From: Phoenix dactylifera
Lineage: Eukaryota > Streptophyta > Magnoliopsida > Arecales > Arecaceae
Reading direction: 5' to 3'
DNA: 64,000 bases
NCBI RefSeq assembly: GCF_009389715.1
Contig: NC_052409.1
Span: forward strand, 7,613,605 to 7,677,604
In this document: piece by piece, positions 37,562-52,460 of the stretch
Layout: every line of letters begins with the position of its first letter
How positions within the stretch are numbered: position 1 is the first letter of the stretch
Notes under the pieces: model-generated
Seen by the model: the letters and a program-made list of their open reading frames with translations, nothing else
The model's database searches: none
What the model was told of the DNA's origin: nothing
Position numbers and translations under genes: made by a program

Positions 37562-40500
37562 ATGGAGGAGGTGGATCACCTGGCGCACGAGAGGAGCAAG
37601 GCGCAGTTCGATGTGGACGCCATGAAGGTCGTCTGGGCCGGCTCCAAGCACGCCCTCGACGTCGCCGATCGGATGGCCCGCCTCGTGGCCAGCGATCCCG
37701 TGAGCCTCTCCATCGCCTTTTTCTTTTTTTGGTGAATTTTGTGTTTTCTGGGTTTTCGGGGTGATTTAATTTATCCGCATCGGTCTTTTTTTTATTCGAT
37801 ATTCTGATCGATCTTGAATTTTTTTTTTTTTTTTTTTTTTTTGATCTCGGTGTTTTTTCGTTGGTGAATTATAATGTTTTATTTGGCCTTTTAGGGTCAA
37901 TTGGGCAAATTTAAATGTAGCCTTTTGTTTGGTGAAATACGATTGATTCTTTGATTTTCTGAAAAAAAATCCGTGTTTTTTTCGTCTTTCTCTGTGTCAA
38001 ATTCGAATTGGGCATTGGATGGGTCTCGTTACTTCTGGTTGTGTTCTTCTTTTAGTATTATTTCAAAAGATCAAGGATTGTAGATGTGATTGTTTTGTAT
38101 ATTGTAGTGTACACACACACACAAAAAAAAAAAAAAAACTCGAATTATATTCTTCGGTTTGCTCCTTTTAAGTGTTTTTTAAACACTCATATGAGATTTT
38201 ATAGGAGATTTTTGTTTCTTTTTGATGGGCTGCAAACTGTGAAAAATTATTAGATTTTTATTCTAGTTTTGAATTGGAATTTAAGGGCCTGGTCTTTTGT
38301 GAGATCTTGCTCAAGTGATGCTATTTTGGATATCCAGGTATTTCGTAAGGATAACAGAACGATGCTTGGGCGGAAGGAGTTGTTTAAAAACACCCTGAGA
38401 AAAGCTGCCCACGCATGGAAGCGCATCAACGAGCTCCATCTTACTGGTATATATTTTCCCCCCTGGTTTCAGCATTTTGACAGCACGCCACTTTTCTTTT
38501 CCTTATAACACTAGTAACTCACATTGAACATTTTCAAAAAATCTTAGGATGTCTCTCTGAAATGATCATCAGCCTAGCTTGTTACATGGGTCCCCCTTCT
38601 ACATTGTTTTCTATGCGTTAAGGATGGGAGATTGTTAATATATATAGTTATCATGATACATATTTGTAATTTGTGGTTTGATCAATGTCTATTTCTGTTC
38701 AATTATTTTTTCAACAGTAGGCAGTTTTATTAGCTCGAACAGGATTTTTTTTTTTTCTAGTGTCTGTTGAGTTGCAGAAGATTGGGCAAATCTAGCTTGT
38801 TCTTTATCCTTCATTTTCTGGATGTCCTATGTTTAAGACAACCTTCCTGCTCTTGTAGTTAATCCATTGATCAAGATGAATTTGGAGTTGGCAGAAAGGG
38901 GGACTAGACATGTTCTCTTGCAAATATTTCTTTTTTGGCAAGCGATATGAAATGCTAAAACAGCACAATAAGGTTGAGTATGAGTTATTTTGCTAAGAAA
39001 GAGTAAATATTTGTATGTTCTGTTTGCAAAATGGATAATGGGAGGAAAACAATAAAACAAATGATCGCAAGATGATGTTTCAAAGGTATGAGACTTTTTA
39101 CACTTAAAGTAACAAGACGTTTAGGGAGTGACCAAAAACAGATTACATCAATCAGAATAGTTCAGAACTTCAAATAATACAAAATCAGCAGACTTCATTG
39201 GCAATTCACCCTTCAAATTGAAAGCCATTCTTGGGAGACTACCATCTGCAGTGAATTTGTGTTGCCTGACTTGATCAATTCAATGCTTAATATCCTTTTT
39301 AACTGGTACCTTTTTGTGTAATATTCAGTGGATTGTGAATTTCTTATTTTGCTTATATTAGTTCAGATGCTTCTTGGAAATGTCCACCAGACAGACATTT
39401 TGAAGATTTTCTTTTATGAAATTTATAAATATGATTATGTGCAAGAGGCTCACTAATATCATGTAAAAGGTTAAATATTTTGTTGAGATCTTTGAATGCT
39501 CCAGTAACATTTCCTTTTCTCTCCTTCCTTTTTGGTAAATAATTCTCCAGTACAGTTGATTATATGTAATTAAATTTTAAAAAAATAACCCACGTGTGGT
39601 TTGTTATGAATATGTATGTCGATAATCATCTAGGGTGTTGAAGATGGAAGAGAAGGCTGTCACGCCCCGAGCCCGAAGCGCGGCAGACGCCGCACACCCA
39701 CACGGCGGGCCGCACAGGCGTGCAAGGCAGCAGATCATATCAAAGCAGATACAGCTATTCAAAGATGACATAATTATTTAAATTGTTCAAAAGCGAACTT
39801 ACAAAATTTCAAAATAACATATGCCAACATAATTCAAATGTCCAAACTAAACTAACTAAAATGCCAATAACTGAAGAATCATCCGAAAATCTAACGCACT
39901 CCCCAATCCCGTGCGATCAAGCCTCTGGATCTGAAAAATAGAGAAAATAAAATAATGAGCTACACTAGCCCAGTAAGCAACAAAATACCCCAAAGTGGGG
40001 TCAGAGCATTATCAGATCAAATACAGGATAATAAAATAAATCATAAATAACATTGTTTTACTATTTTCAAAACTTATTATCATTTTTCCAAAAACTCTGA
40101 TACCAGAATCTCAACATAATAGGCTACGGCCACGTAACCCAGTGGCATGGGTTGCACAAGGTGCCAAACACCACTATTATTATGCACCGGTGGTACGGTG
40201 TCCAAATACCACTATTCTAGTCACCGGTGGTACGGTGTCGAAACCGGTTCCTCACAGATTACAAGTCGACAGGTCCAACGTATAATCCCCATTGGCGGGG
40301 CCAGAACAGAACAGATCATAGCCATGCTGAGAATGCATATATATATATAAAAATATATTTCATGGATTTCAGAGCATATAACATGATTTTCAAATAAAAT
40401 TTAACATGTCTGACCCATTTTACTGAATGCAAAACATATATCAAAACAAAATCAGTTTATTAAATAATTCAGAAATCACACTTGAAGTATTAAGTTACTT

Positions 40501-43500
40501 ACCTCTTCTCGCTTGATTCCTACTTCAGGAAGACGGATCAGGTTCACCTGTTAAAGTTTAATTAATTTCTTGTTAATTTCAGACTAAGCAAAATTCAAAA
40601 ATAATATTATTGGATATGGCCCAACAGAGCCCAAAGTTGGCCCATAATGGGCATGGCCTGATAGGGCCCATATCGGACTCGGCCCAATGGGCCCGCATAG
40701 ACTCGGCTAAATAGGGCCCCCATGGTTGGCTTCTAATTGGTTCATTTCTGCAATAAAATTTATTGCAGGGACTAATATTTAATTACAGGGTAATGTTCTA
40801 TAATAAGACTTGAGTGAGAGGACTAAATAACTATTGTTGGGGACCTTTATGTAATAAGTCTTTCCTATAGGGATCAAATACAAATTACTGAAGATCTTAT
40901 TTCTGAAATAGCATACTGCCAAGGGCTTAACTGCAAATAATCTGTTTACTGGTCTAATGGGTTTGGGTTTCGGGTTCGGGTTCGGATTTCAGTTCAGGTT
41001 CAGGTTCAGGTTCGGGTTCAGGTTCGGGTTCGGATTCTCGGGTTTGATCTGGGTTTTGGGTTTGGATTTTTTTTTTTTTAAACCGGGCCCATGTTGGGCC
41101 CACAGTGAACCGGGCCCAGATCGGGCCCACTGTGAACAGGGCCCATGTTTGGCCTTGTTCGGCCCGTAGGGTCATCTTCCTCCCCCATTCCCCCCCATGG
41201 CAGGGGAAGACCGAGAGGGAGAGCGGAAGAGGAAGGGGCGGCAGCAGCGGCGGCGGGGTGGCCGGAGGCCACCCCTCAGTCGACGGCCAGCCGGCCACAG
41301 TGGCGGCCGGCGGTCGTTGCGGTGGCTGGGTCGAGATCAACCGAGAATGCTCTCGGTTGATGGGGCCAAAACAGATGGAGGAAGAGGGCTTACCGGCGGT
41401 GGCAGAGGCGGCGGAGGGATCTCGGCCGAGGGAGGCTCGGTCCGGTGTCAGGCGGCGGCGGCGACGCTTGAACCCAAGGAGATGGGTCTCAGAACAGGGG
41501 GTGGCCGCGAGGGGGATCCGGGCGGCGCTCGGTCGGGAGGGTACACCGGTCGGAGAAGAGGAGGAGGGAAGGAAGAAGAGGAGGAGGAGAAGCTCGGGAT
41601 GCCCTAGGGGAAGGAGTAGATGGGGCTTTATAGCCCCATCGTAACGGTTCTCCGCCGCGAAAATCGCGGCGGTGGGGCGAAATCCACGGCCGCTCGTGCG
41701 GCCGTGGGGTGGCCGCGGAATGACCGCGGGGCTGCCGCTTAACGCCTGCGGCGCCCCGCCCTCGCTGCACCCGAAGAAGCCGGAGGGGATCGCATCTCCG
41801 ATCCCCTGCTCTGGCCCCTTCCAAAAGAGGAAGACGGGGCTGAAGTCGGCCGGGGCTGCCGACTTCAGCCCGTATCTCACAAAGGCTATCAAAAACCATC
41901 TCCTAAACTTTAAAGTGACCGTTTAAATAGTTATACGGTGCTTAAACATTTAACTAGTGCTAGTTTAAATTAAGTGGTCATTTGTCCTATTTAGTCATTT
42001 AAGCATCTGGTTTAGCATCTAAGTGGTTGTTTTTTCAATCAGCTTAACCATTTAGTTGGTCGTCTTACTAATGATTAAAACATAATACTCTATTATTATT
42101 TTATTATATTGCATTCTTTTGAATAGTGCATGACTGATTTTTCCCTCTTCTTTTCCTTCAATTTCATCATAATCACCACCATCTTCTTCACGAGCAATAA
42201 CGATAACTTACAATAGCTTTTAGTTGGATTATTTGATATATTTGTAATTGTGTCAATTAAGATACAAGTTAACTAGGTTATCTAATAGTCCATTTAATCA
42301 TACAAAACTGTTTAATTGCTTAAGGACGGGATAGTGTTTGACCACTGGTCAACCATCTTGACTACCATCATTAAAGCACTTCATGGCAGTTCCTGTAGCT
42401 GCACATTTAGTCCAATTATATTTCTTCTAAGACAATGCACAATTGTCAAAATCTGAGTTGCTTTCATGTTTTTTCGTCCAGTTCACTAAGATTCTTATAT
42501 TGTTTTCTTCTATTTGTGTATATGTATTTATACCATTGCATTTCTAGTAACTTCTCTGTGATAGTTCTTGTGTCATTTAGAACTTCTATGTTTCTGGAAT
42601 GGAGGTAGTAAAGCCGTCTATTTCAATGGCTCATGATATTGATCAAGTTTTTTGTTACAGGACATCCAATTTTCCCAGGAAGTTTACTTTTTAACATTAA
42701 TTGCAAACATTTTTGCTGTCTAACTATTGTCACATGTGACATCAATCCTCTTTTTCTGCACATATCTTCCCTTATTTTATATAGTAATGGTGCATTGTTT
42801 TGTTGTAACAGAGGAAGAGGCATCAATGTTAAGATTATTTGTGGATGAACCTTCTTATGTGGATCTGCATTGGGTATGGACCTCTGTGCCTTATAACACT
42901 GTTGTGGATAATACTGCCAAAGACTTATGTTGATATATATATATATATATATACACATACATACATATACAGACAGATGACTCATTTTGATGCTATTACA
43001 GCTAGACATTTTCTTACAATAGTTAAATTACTGAAAGTTGTTGATGTTATAGCCATTTAAAATTGTCTGCTATTTTTAGGATACTTGGTTAGATAATTAG
43101 TATGCTTTAAAACCAACCACTTTACACTGGAATTAGATATTATACTCTGTCCAACGACTTTGAGTTTATGAGACATGTGCCATCTTTCCATACATGATAC
43201 AATTTGGAGATGTTCATTGCATCACAATGCAAGTAATGGTGATGAACCAGGAGAATCTCTAGGTTTTGAGTAAGCAAGATGACAATGAGTGACTTTACTT
43301 TCTTGTTGTGCTTCTTAGCAACTCACGTCCCCCCTTCTTTAATGAAGAAATTTGGGTAATGTATTCTTAAAATTAAGAGAGCACTCATGATTGTTTTAAC
43401 CCTTAGGCTACAACAAGATAAGGAAAGTGAAATACCACTACTATGAGATATTGTGAAGTTCTTCAAAATGTTTGTTGGTTTATTCTTCTTTTTGGCTTTA

Positions 43501-46500
43501 ATCATAGGCAGTTGAATATCCTCTCTTGAGCTCTTTGCGTTATGCTTGATGTCTATGGTGGATCTTATTAATAGTTGCTCCTGTAATGTTCCTTGAATCA
43601 GGGGCAGATCTGACAAAATTGCAACTTAACAATATATCATGAGCTTTATGGAGACAAAAGAAATGCTTGTATATGCCATAATAAGCAATCTGACATTGAG
43701 CCCTTTCTATGCCATCAAGTATCATCAGGAGCTGCAATTTCTTGATTCTTCGATCTAAGTGTAGGTGAATTTTGGAAGGCTGCTCTGTTGTGTGAGCTTG
43801 TGAAACCAATTAGGCATGCATCTTAATTTTGCAATCCGCCTTCTAGGTTTTCATGACAAATCCTCTTTCTTAAAGTTACTTTTGCCAGAACTTTACTAAC
43901 AATTCAGAGGGTTGGTCTGGTTGAGAACTGGTTGCAGATTGTTCCCACTTTGATAAACCATGCATTGATTCATAAGCTTGACTCTATCTAGATTGGATAA
44001 AGATTATAGGTTATTGCAGAGTTAATCAGAAAAAAACATGTGGAATCTTTTGGAGTATTAAATTGTTGGCAGCCATGTCTCTCTAGGTGCTTGTTGTTAG
44101 AAAGATTTGGATTTATTTGATGTGTCCTCTCTTTGTTGAGGTTTTACTTTCACCCCTATCTGCTGGTCACATGTTGGTCCATGTGTCCAAACATATCTGT
44201 TTATCACTGGGATCTCTTTTTCTGGGGTGATTAATTTTTACTTGGTCTTTTGTTCTTTTGCTTGGTTTTAGCCTTTTAGGGGTCATTGGACTATTATGTA
44301 ATCTGATTTAGGCACGAGGTCTTCTCCATGGTAGATCTTATCGTATCATAATTTGGGCCAAATGGATGAATGTAGGTTCTAGATTTATTGTTAATCCATA
44401 GGTTTCTTCTGGTGAACCATAACAGGTGAGTCCTCAACCTACTTGAAGGAAAATCTAAGAAAATAGATGGAAGGAGAAAAGATAATAAATATTATTTCTC
44501 ATAAAACCTGGCTGCCACCTGCTGATGTTCTTTGAGAGTCCCAAGACTTCTGTACTTAGAGGGTTAGGATACTTCCACAGAACCTTTTATGAGGAATAAT
44601 TAAAAAAGAAAAAGAATAAAAATAAAAATTCAACGGCTTCACTTATGCATAATGATCTTAATTAATGAGAAATGTCATGCTGTTACATACTGTTTGACAA
44701 GCCTCTATATTTTGTTAGAATTGCTCAAATATATTTTGTTGGAGGTCAACTTATATGTTACCCTTTGGTTCATTTGTATTTGTCGTTGTCTTTACATAGA
44801 GAATCTTGGTGATTCCCACAAGCAGGCACATAAATCCTGCTGTTAATTCTCTGTACTTTTTTTGAGCCGACTTACATTTTTGTGAATTTCTTTACAGGGC
44901 ATGTTTGTTCCAGCTATAAAAGGACAAGGAACTGACGAGCAGCAGAAGAAGTGGTTACCGCTGGCCTATAAAATGCAGATAATTGGCTGCTATGCACAGA
45001 CTGAACTTGGTCATGGTTCCAATGTCCAAGGCCTTGAAACAACTGCAACATTTGATCCCAAATCTGATGAATTTATCATTCACAGTCCTACTCTAACTTC
45101 AAGTAAGGTGAGTGATAGTTGTAATAAGACCTTTTTGGTCTTATACTGATCTTCCTAGGAGTTCAATGTTTGTTTCCTCTTGATCTACTTTAATGGTGCC
45201 TAAAGGATTTCTTGCCCCAATACTTATCTCTGCTTGTTTTCCAATTGGTTTTGGAAAAGGATATGTTTATGCTAGTCCATGATAATGACCTTATGCTGCT
45301 CATTAAATGAACATTCTTGCTATGCCTTCTGATGTTCATATATATCATTGCATGAGCAGTGGTGGCCTGGTGGTTTGGGAAAAGTTTCTACACATGCAGC
45401 TGTTTATGCTCGTTTGATCACAGATGGAAAGGACCATGGCATACATGGTATTTTGCTCACATCTTGTTTGTTAGATAATGTTCAAGTTGGTTTTCTTTAT
45501 TCATCGTCTGAAAAATCTTTACTGCCCAGGTTTCATAGTCCAGTTACGAAGTTTGGATGATCACTCACCCCTTCCTGGGATCACCATCGGTGATATTGGA
45601 ACAAAATTTGGAAATGGTGCATACAACACAATGGATAATGGTGTTCTACAATTTGATCATGTGCGCATACCAAGAAATCAAATGTTGATGAGGTTTGTTT
45701 AGCCTCTTCTTTTCTTGTTTTGCCTTTTGATATATCTATATCCTTTTCTTTTATGTTTTTGGTGTTGTAACATAGTCATGATTTTGTAAGTTGGACTCGA
45801 AATCCGAGTTTCTTCAATCCTATATGCGTGTACTCTTTTATCCAATTGTAAACTCAGCATTTGAAAAAGTGGGAAGAATATCCATGTAAAAGTATGACTA
45901 ATTGGAGGGAAAGATTGACATTTCTTTGTAGACATTTGGCTTTCTGAATAATTTCAGTACTGACTGCTGCTTGGCGTTCTGGCCTCTTCTGCTGCCTGAG
46001 ATCTAATTAAAGTGATCTTAGGTGTTTTGGAAAGTTTGATTTGTATAAATGGAAATTGAAGAAGCTGTAGAAACATTATAGGCATGTAATATGTTTATAA
46101 TTGTCCCACTAGTTATTATGAAGCCAAAAGAGTTGTTAGCATCTTATCATCAAATTCCCATAACACTTACACTAGGCAAGGAGAAGAAGACAACATTCAC
46201 TACTAAGGAATGCCAGTGTGAGTTGCTACTCATACCTTTTGGTCTAGGAACAAACTAAGGAATGCCAGTGTGAGTTGCTACTCATACCTTTTGCTCTAGG
46301 CAATGTTCCTACCACAATGATATTATGCTTCGACATTCCTGTGCTCTTCTCTCCACTGACGTCACTCATTAATAGCCAGGCTTGGTAACCTTGGTGTTAA
46401 GATAAACCATCCATGGAGACTGAATAGATTATGGACGTTGACCAGACTATAAATAGAGATCATACAGAGACATGAGTTATAAGTCAGCCAGAAAAGATAC

Positions 46501-49500
46501 AGGCAAAACCTTGGATCAATGGTCATTACTATATCCATCTTTATTTACTAAGACTGCTAAGATTGAAAATGCGGAATCTCCTATTATGCCGTAATTTGAA
46601 ATTTAAGATGTTTTTATATCATTGCATCTGAATTTATTGTAAGCTGCACATGTACTGTGAAGTGCACCGAACAGTTGGTAACTTGGTACTGTACCTATCT
46701 TGTAAGCATTGTCCTGTAGAAGGTTTTCATTGGCATTATTGTAATTTGAATACTGTTTGGAGGCCAACAAGCAGCCTCTTGTAAATCTTCTCCATGGCTC
46801 CTTTAGTTCTTTACTGAGCTACAGCTGTCCGAGTGCCCTAAAATTGCAGATGCAATAGCTCGCTACTCGACTTTAAAAAAAAAAGAAGGAAAGCTGGGTT
46901 TACATTTTCAACAAATGCTGCAGGGTTTCACAGGTTACAAGGGAGGGAAAGTATTTGCGCTCTGATGTTCCATGGCAACTACTTTATGGGACGATGGTCT
47001 ATGTGCGTCAAACCATTGTGTCAGATGCTTCTAAAGCGCTGTCTCGAGCTGCTTGTATTGCTGTCAGGTATAGTGCTGTCCGCAGACAATTTGGCTCACA
47101 GGATGGTGGTCCAGAGACTCAGGTATTAGCTCCCTGGAAGTTTCCATACAAGTTAATGCTTTATCAAGAATGTAATGAAGTTTATGCACTTAGTTATATG
47201 AATCTAATTTGACCTTTGACATTGTCCTTTTGAACTTCATGCACTACTCTTTATTTGTATATTTCCTAGGAAATGAATTGCTGTTCTCCTCTCCTTCGAA
47301 ATTTTCTAGATAAAACCTTGTGTCTCATACATTTTTTTTGCCTTGACTAGGCCTTTATTGCGTGCCTGATGGATCATGGAATCCCTTAGAATCTGATTCT
47401 TTGTTTCTTCAAAAGTTTCTAACATATTTTTTTTACTGAAAATGATATTTTTTGAATTGCATGGAAGATTTTTGCTGGAAAGCTCTGGCAGTAACTTTCA
47501 AATCCTGCTTTTCAGGAGACATGACTTACAAAATTGTAAAACTCTAAAGAAATGTTTAGTTACAAAACCCTCGTAATTATGCCAAAGATAGAAACAAATA
47601 GTAGAAAAAAAATGCCTGGAAGAGGAGCATCAAGTGTAGGAAGGTGTGCATTAAAGGGAGCATTCTTTTAGTTACAAATAGAACCAGAGTTTATCTTAAT
47701 TACATTTTGATTATACATGTAATACTCTTTATGATAGAATTACCTAGAAACCCTTATTGTAAAGGAAAGACTCGTAGGTTATCACATGCACGAGGCTAAG
47801 CTATGTAAAAGTACCACATAATAACCATAAACAGCAAACACTGTCCCATTGCTTCTCATTGATTTGCAGTTGGTCTAGTAAGTCATCTGCCATTGTTTTC
47901 TGTGGATTATGTTACTGTTCAATGATTGGCAGATAGAACATACTGAATTATAAAGAAAAATGGAAACTGTAGCCACATCAGACCACTGTATCTTTCAACA
48001 TGTCCTGAATTCTAAACTACAGCTATCTCCAATCAAATTTCTATTTGAACTATAACTGGTTGTAGATATTAAGTTACACTTTGCATGGGGTTTCATGAAG
48101 AGTAATTTTCTTTTATTTGTAGCGACATCATCTCTTACATGATCTGCAAGGGTGAGCCTTTGCGGGACAGTAAGTTTGCTCACCATTGTGATCTGGAGGT
48201 CATAGTTGCAAAACACAAAAAGAGCCTCTCTGCATACGGGGGTAAGGCGCCGCACATCTGACTCTCCTTGGACCCCACAATGGCAGAAGGCTTGTGCACT
48301 CGGCCTCCATATGCCGTACATGATCTGCAAAAGTAAACCCTACACTAGAGCTTAGAGCGGGCTTCAGAATTTTATAAATCAAAATCTACAGTAGCCAGCT
48401 CGTTCAAGTTGAATTAAGTCCATAACCTAAACTGAGGCAAAATGTTCAGACTTCAGGTACCTTCTCTTTCTTAGGGCATGAGGTGAATTTCTTGACCTAG
48501 AAGGCTAGAAGCCTAGAACCATCTAACTGCCGTCTAATCTTCATGACCGGTAACTCGACCACCTTGCAACATTAAATTGATTTCATAGAATTATGAAAAT
48601 GGCTGTAACTACTTATAAGAAAACTCAAAAGGCCCTCATCTTTCAAAAATCTAAGCTAGCAGCCTGAGGCTGTTCTCTGCCAATAAGATTTCCAGATTCA
48701 CCATATATCGAACTTTTAGGTGCTTTATATTATTTGTGTTTTCTTGCTTTCTTAAACTTGTAGATGTTTTATATTATTTGTGTTTTCTTGCTGTCTTTAG
48801 CACCAGTGTCTCATGACATGATGAGTTGATTACTTAGGCTGGGTTTTCAAGGACAAAGCAGAAATAAAAAGAGTGTAAGGAGAAAAATTGTTTCTCACAA
48901 AAGATTTTCCCATTTAGGACCTATCACATAGTATCTTTGGTTGCAGAAGGCTTTGAAAGGAGATCCGGGGATATTCAAGGATTGTAGGCTATAAGTTAGA
49001 GACATGGTTTCTGGGCCATGTTTCGTGCAGATTTTTTTATTTTATTTGTAGATAGTCACTGATTTTTTTTCTCCCTGAAAAGAGAAAAGAGAAGGATCTG
49101 AAGATTTCTAACTTAGTTAGAATTTCTTGAGAATTATAAGAAGATCTAATTTAAGAAATGGATGAGAGGTTTCTTACTAGTCCTGCTAGAAACAATTAAG
49201 TTTAGGTTCATATCTGTTAACAAATCTGATGTAGAAGAGTATTTAATTGCTAAATAATGTTTCAAAACTAATATTAATACCAAGAAAACAGAATAGAGGT
49301 GGATTCATTACATAAAGGAACAAGAACATACAGGGGGAGGGCAAGGTACGCCATCTCAGTACCGCACTCTGTACCAGTGCCACACTAGCACAGTGTCGGT
49401 ACGGTACAGAATTTTTTTAGCATACCGTGTGTCAGTACGCCATCCGTACCGAATACCGCTACCGAACCGGTACGGTATGTTCCGTACCGTCTGGTTCGGC

Positions 49501-52421
49501 CCGGTACGGCATATGATGAGGGAGGGGGTGGGGGTAAGTAGGATTGATCATGGTTCGGGATCTCTACTAAAGATGTACATCAGGCTTTAATAGAAGTAAA
49601 AGAACTAGAAGGGAGAAAGGTATTGAGAGAAGTGAACTGAAATCATTTATGTTCTCCTTTTATTCATTATGTACACCCTTGTATGCATGTAGCATGTTGA
49701 GGGCACTTCATCTTCTAAAGCATGTTTGGACAGAAAATGACTGGCTTTGTCTTCAAAGTCATGGGCCTCTCTAGAGCATAAAACAACCTAAATCAAAGCC
49801 AGATGCCTGGTTTAGTTATATAATAAGCTCTGGCACGTGAGCTTGAATGCACTAGTACAAGCTCTTCCTCCCTGAGTTATGAAATGATGCCGATGAAAAG
49901 AAAACAATGGTCTTGAAGTTACTTCAATTTAGAATAAACAATTATAATCTTTATGAATATAAATCTTTGCTTTAAGTAAATTGGTAAGTATGAGGTGATA
50001 TAAGGTACTTAATCATAAATGTTGGGTGTAATTTATGTAAATACTCATTGGTTTTCAGTAGACAAATTATAAGAGAGAGGACCAACTAGATGAATGCCAA
50101 GTAACTATAATCCAAAAGGCAAAGAAAGGAAAATTTGGACCTAATCTATTTAATTCTTGTTAGATTCTTGTTGCTGATTGGTACTTTTCTTTTCCATTTT
50201 ACATTTTGAGCTACTAAGAGATGGCACTTGATGTTGTTGTTGGTAATCTGCATTAACTTTCTAGTACAAGCATCATATTATTTGGCTTTTATATCGAGAC
50301 TTTCTTTATCACAGGTCATTGATTACAAAACTCAGCAAAGCAGGCTCTTCCCATTGCTGGCTTCAGCTTATGCTTTTAGATTTGTGGGTGAGTGGTTGAA
50401 ATGGCTATATGCAGATGTCACTCAGAGACTACAAGCTAATGATTTTTCAACATTGCCCGAGGCGCATGCATGCACTGCTGGTTTGAAATCCTTAACGACC
50501 TCTGCTACAGCTGTGCGTAACTCATTTACTATATGTAGCTAACATTCAGGCTGCTTTGATTCAAGCTGCTTTTGATTCCCACCTCTTTTGCGGTTTCAGT
50601 CTCAAACCCTTTCAAGATTTGCCAGAGATTATTTATAATTTACACCATTAGTTAATCTATGGGTTTCTGATCTTGTTTTAAAAAATTTAAGAACATTTAG
50701 TTTGTTGGGAAATGTACAACCCTTTGCATATGGTTCTTTTGACTGGCTAGCCTTAAGGTTTGTGGAATAGTTGATTAGATATATTTCTTCATATATTTAA
50801 ATAACTTATGAAGATCAACAAGATATTTTCTTTTTTATGAAGAGATAAATTCATTTATCCTTTACCCTTAGCAATCTAGCAAAAGGGTATAGCTTTATAC
50901 TAGTCTATCTAGGTCAATAAAATGCATCCGATGGTCCATCATTTTTAGTCTGAACTCTGAGGGTTATTCTTGGCGTGTTTTACTAATTGAGCAGCCTGAA
51001 TCAGCTTTATTTCCCTAGTATTTAAATGTTGTGAAGTCCATCGAATCTTCCAGCAATCATATAAGCTTTTTTCATGAGTTCGGTCTTATTGCCTGCTGTT
51101 GGTTAACATTTCCAGCTGTGCAAAGAACAAAATTATTTGAAGACCAGAAAACTTCATGACTTTTGAAAGGCTTTATGTTTTGCTCTAGAAGCTGTAAAAT
51201 GTAGAAGTCAATACTATGATGGCATTGTTAGTTGTTATCATGGAATTGAATGGAGTTGATAATTGCTATGGTAAAACTTAAATTTTTAAGAGGGTGCAGG
51301 TTTTCGAACATATGAGGTAAAAATCAGCCCTTTTTTTTTGGTAGAAAAATCAACCCTTTTTGAATAACAACTGTTACATTTTTTTTGCAAGAAATCTATT
51401 ATTAATATATAATTCCTCAATGTGATGGAAAAACTGTTAATTTATTGAATTATTTGTTGTTTGCAAGAAATATATAATTCCTTGATGACATCTTTGGCCC
51501 TACGCTGGTGTTGGGGCTGGGGAGGGAGCTATCAGCAACGTGTTTGGCCATGAGTTACTTAATTGGTTATCCATTCAAAATTTCGAATCATCTTGCTTCT
51601 TCATTAGACTGCTCTAGGTTTATAAGCATAGAACCTTGACTCAGATTAGGTATATCTTGTTACTTGTCATGATAGAAAGTGTTGACCTGATCTCCTTAAT
51701 TAGTTTTCTACTAAATCCTGCAACTTGTTTCAATAGTCCCACTGTGATATTGATTGTTTAATTCAGGTTCGTTATATGTCGGAATCTTGATTATAAGTTT
51801 TACTTTCTCAACCCTCGGCCCCATAATTAATTTCTACTCAATTTACCAGTGTATTCACCTAGATGGTTGAAGTGGGGAAAAAACATATCGCTTCGCCTTT
51901 GTCTTCAAAAACTCAACAAAAATATGAGGGCCTCTTACATGCAAACTGAATGTGCCATGAAGTCTCTAATGGATGAGATTAATTATAATCCATATGGTGA
52001 TGCTTGAAGCAATTTACACTTTTAGATAGTCCACAAAATCAAGGGCCTATAATGGGATTTGAATTCTGAGGCATAAAAATATTTGGTATCAGGTTATGAT
52101 GGATGAGAACATGGTTAAACTGTCATGCTTCAAATTTTCTCTTTTTCTTTTAGCTTTTTAGGCCTTTCATTTTTTCTTATTAAAGATGTTTCCAACTAAA
52201 ATTATATTGTGCTCAGATCTATGGTTAGATTGTTTTCTCAATAACATGAACAAGTAAATAGGAAAATGTGTTTTGTCTTGTGTTACTTTGACACCTGCAT
52301 CCAGCTACAAAATTCTCTGTCGAATACGCAATCAGTTGGATACATATTGGACACTTGGATACTTATGAAGTTCTTTTGTAGCCACATTTAAAGATTGCAA
52401 GAAAGTTGAGCTCTTTTGTAG

Positions 52422-52460
<39 letters not shown>

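Noticed and set aside
40954..41892. 312-codon minus-strand ORF
   Set aside because: It lies inside the solo LTR, is Pro/Ser/Arg-rich low complexity from GC-rich DNA, and ends in a hexamer repeat translated as EPEPEP.
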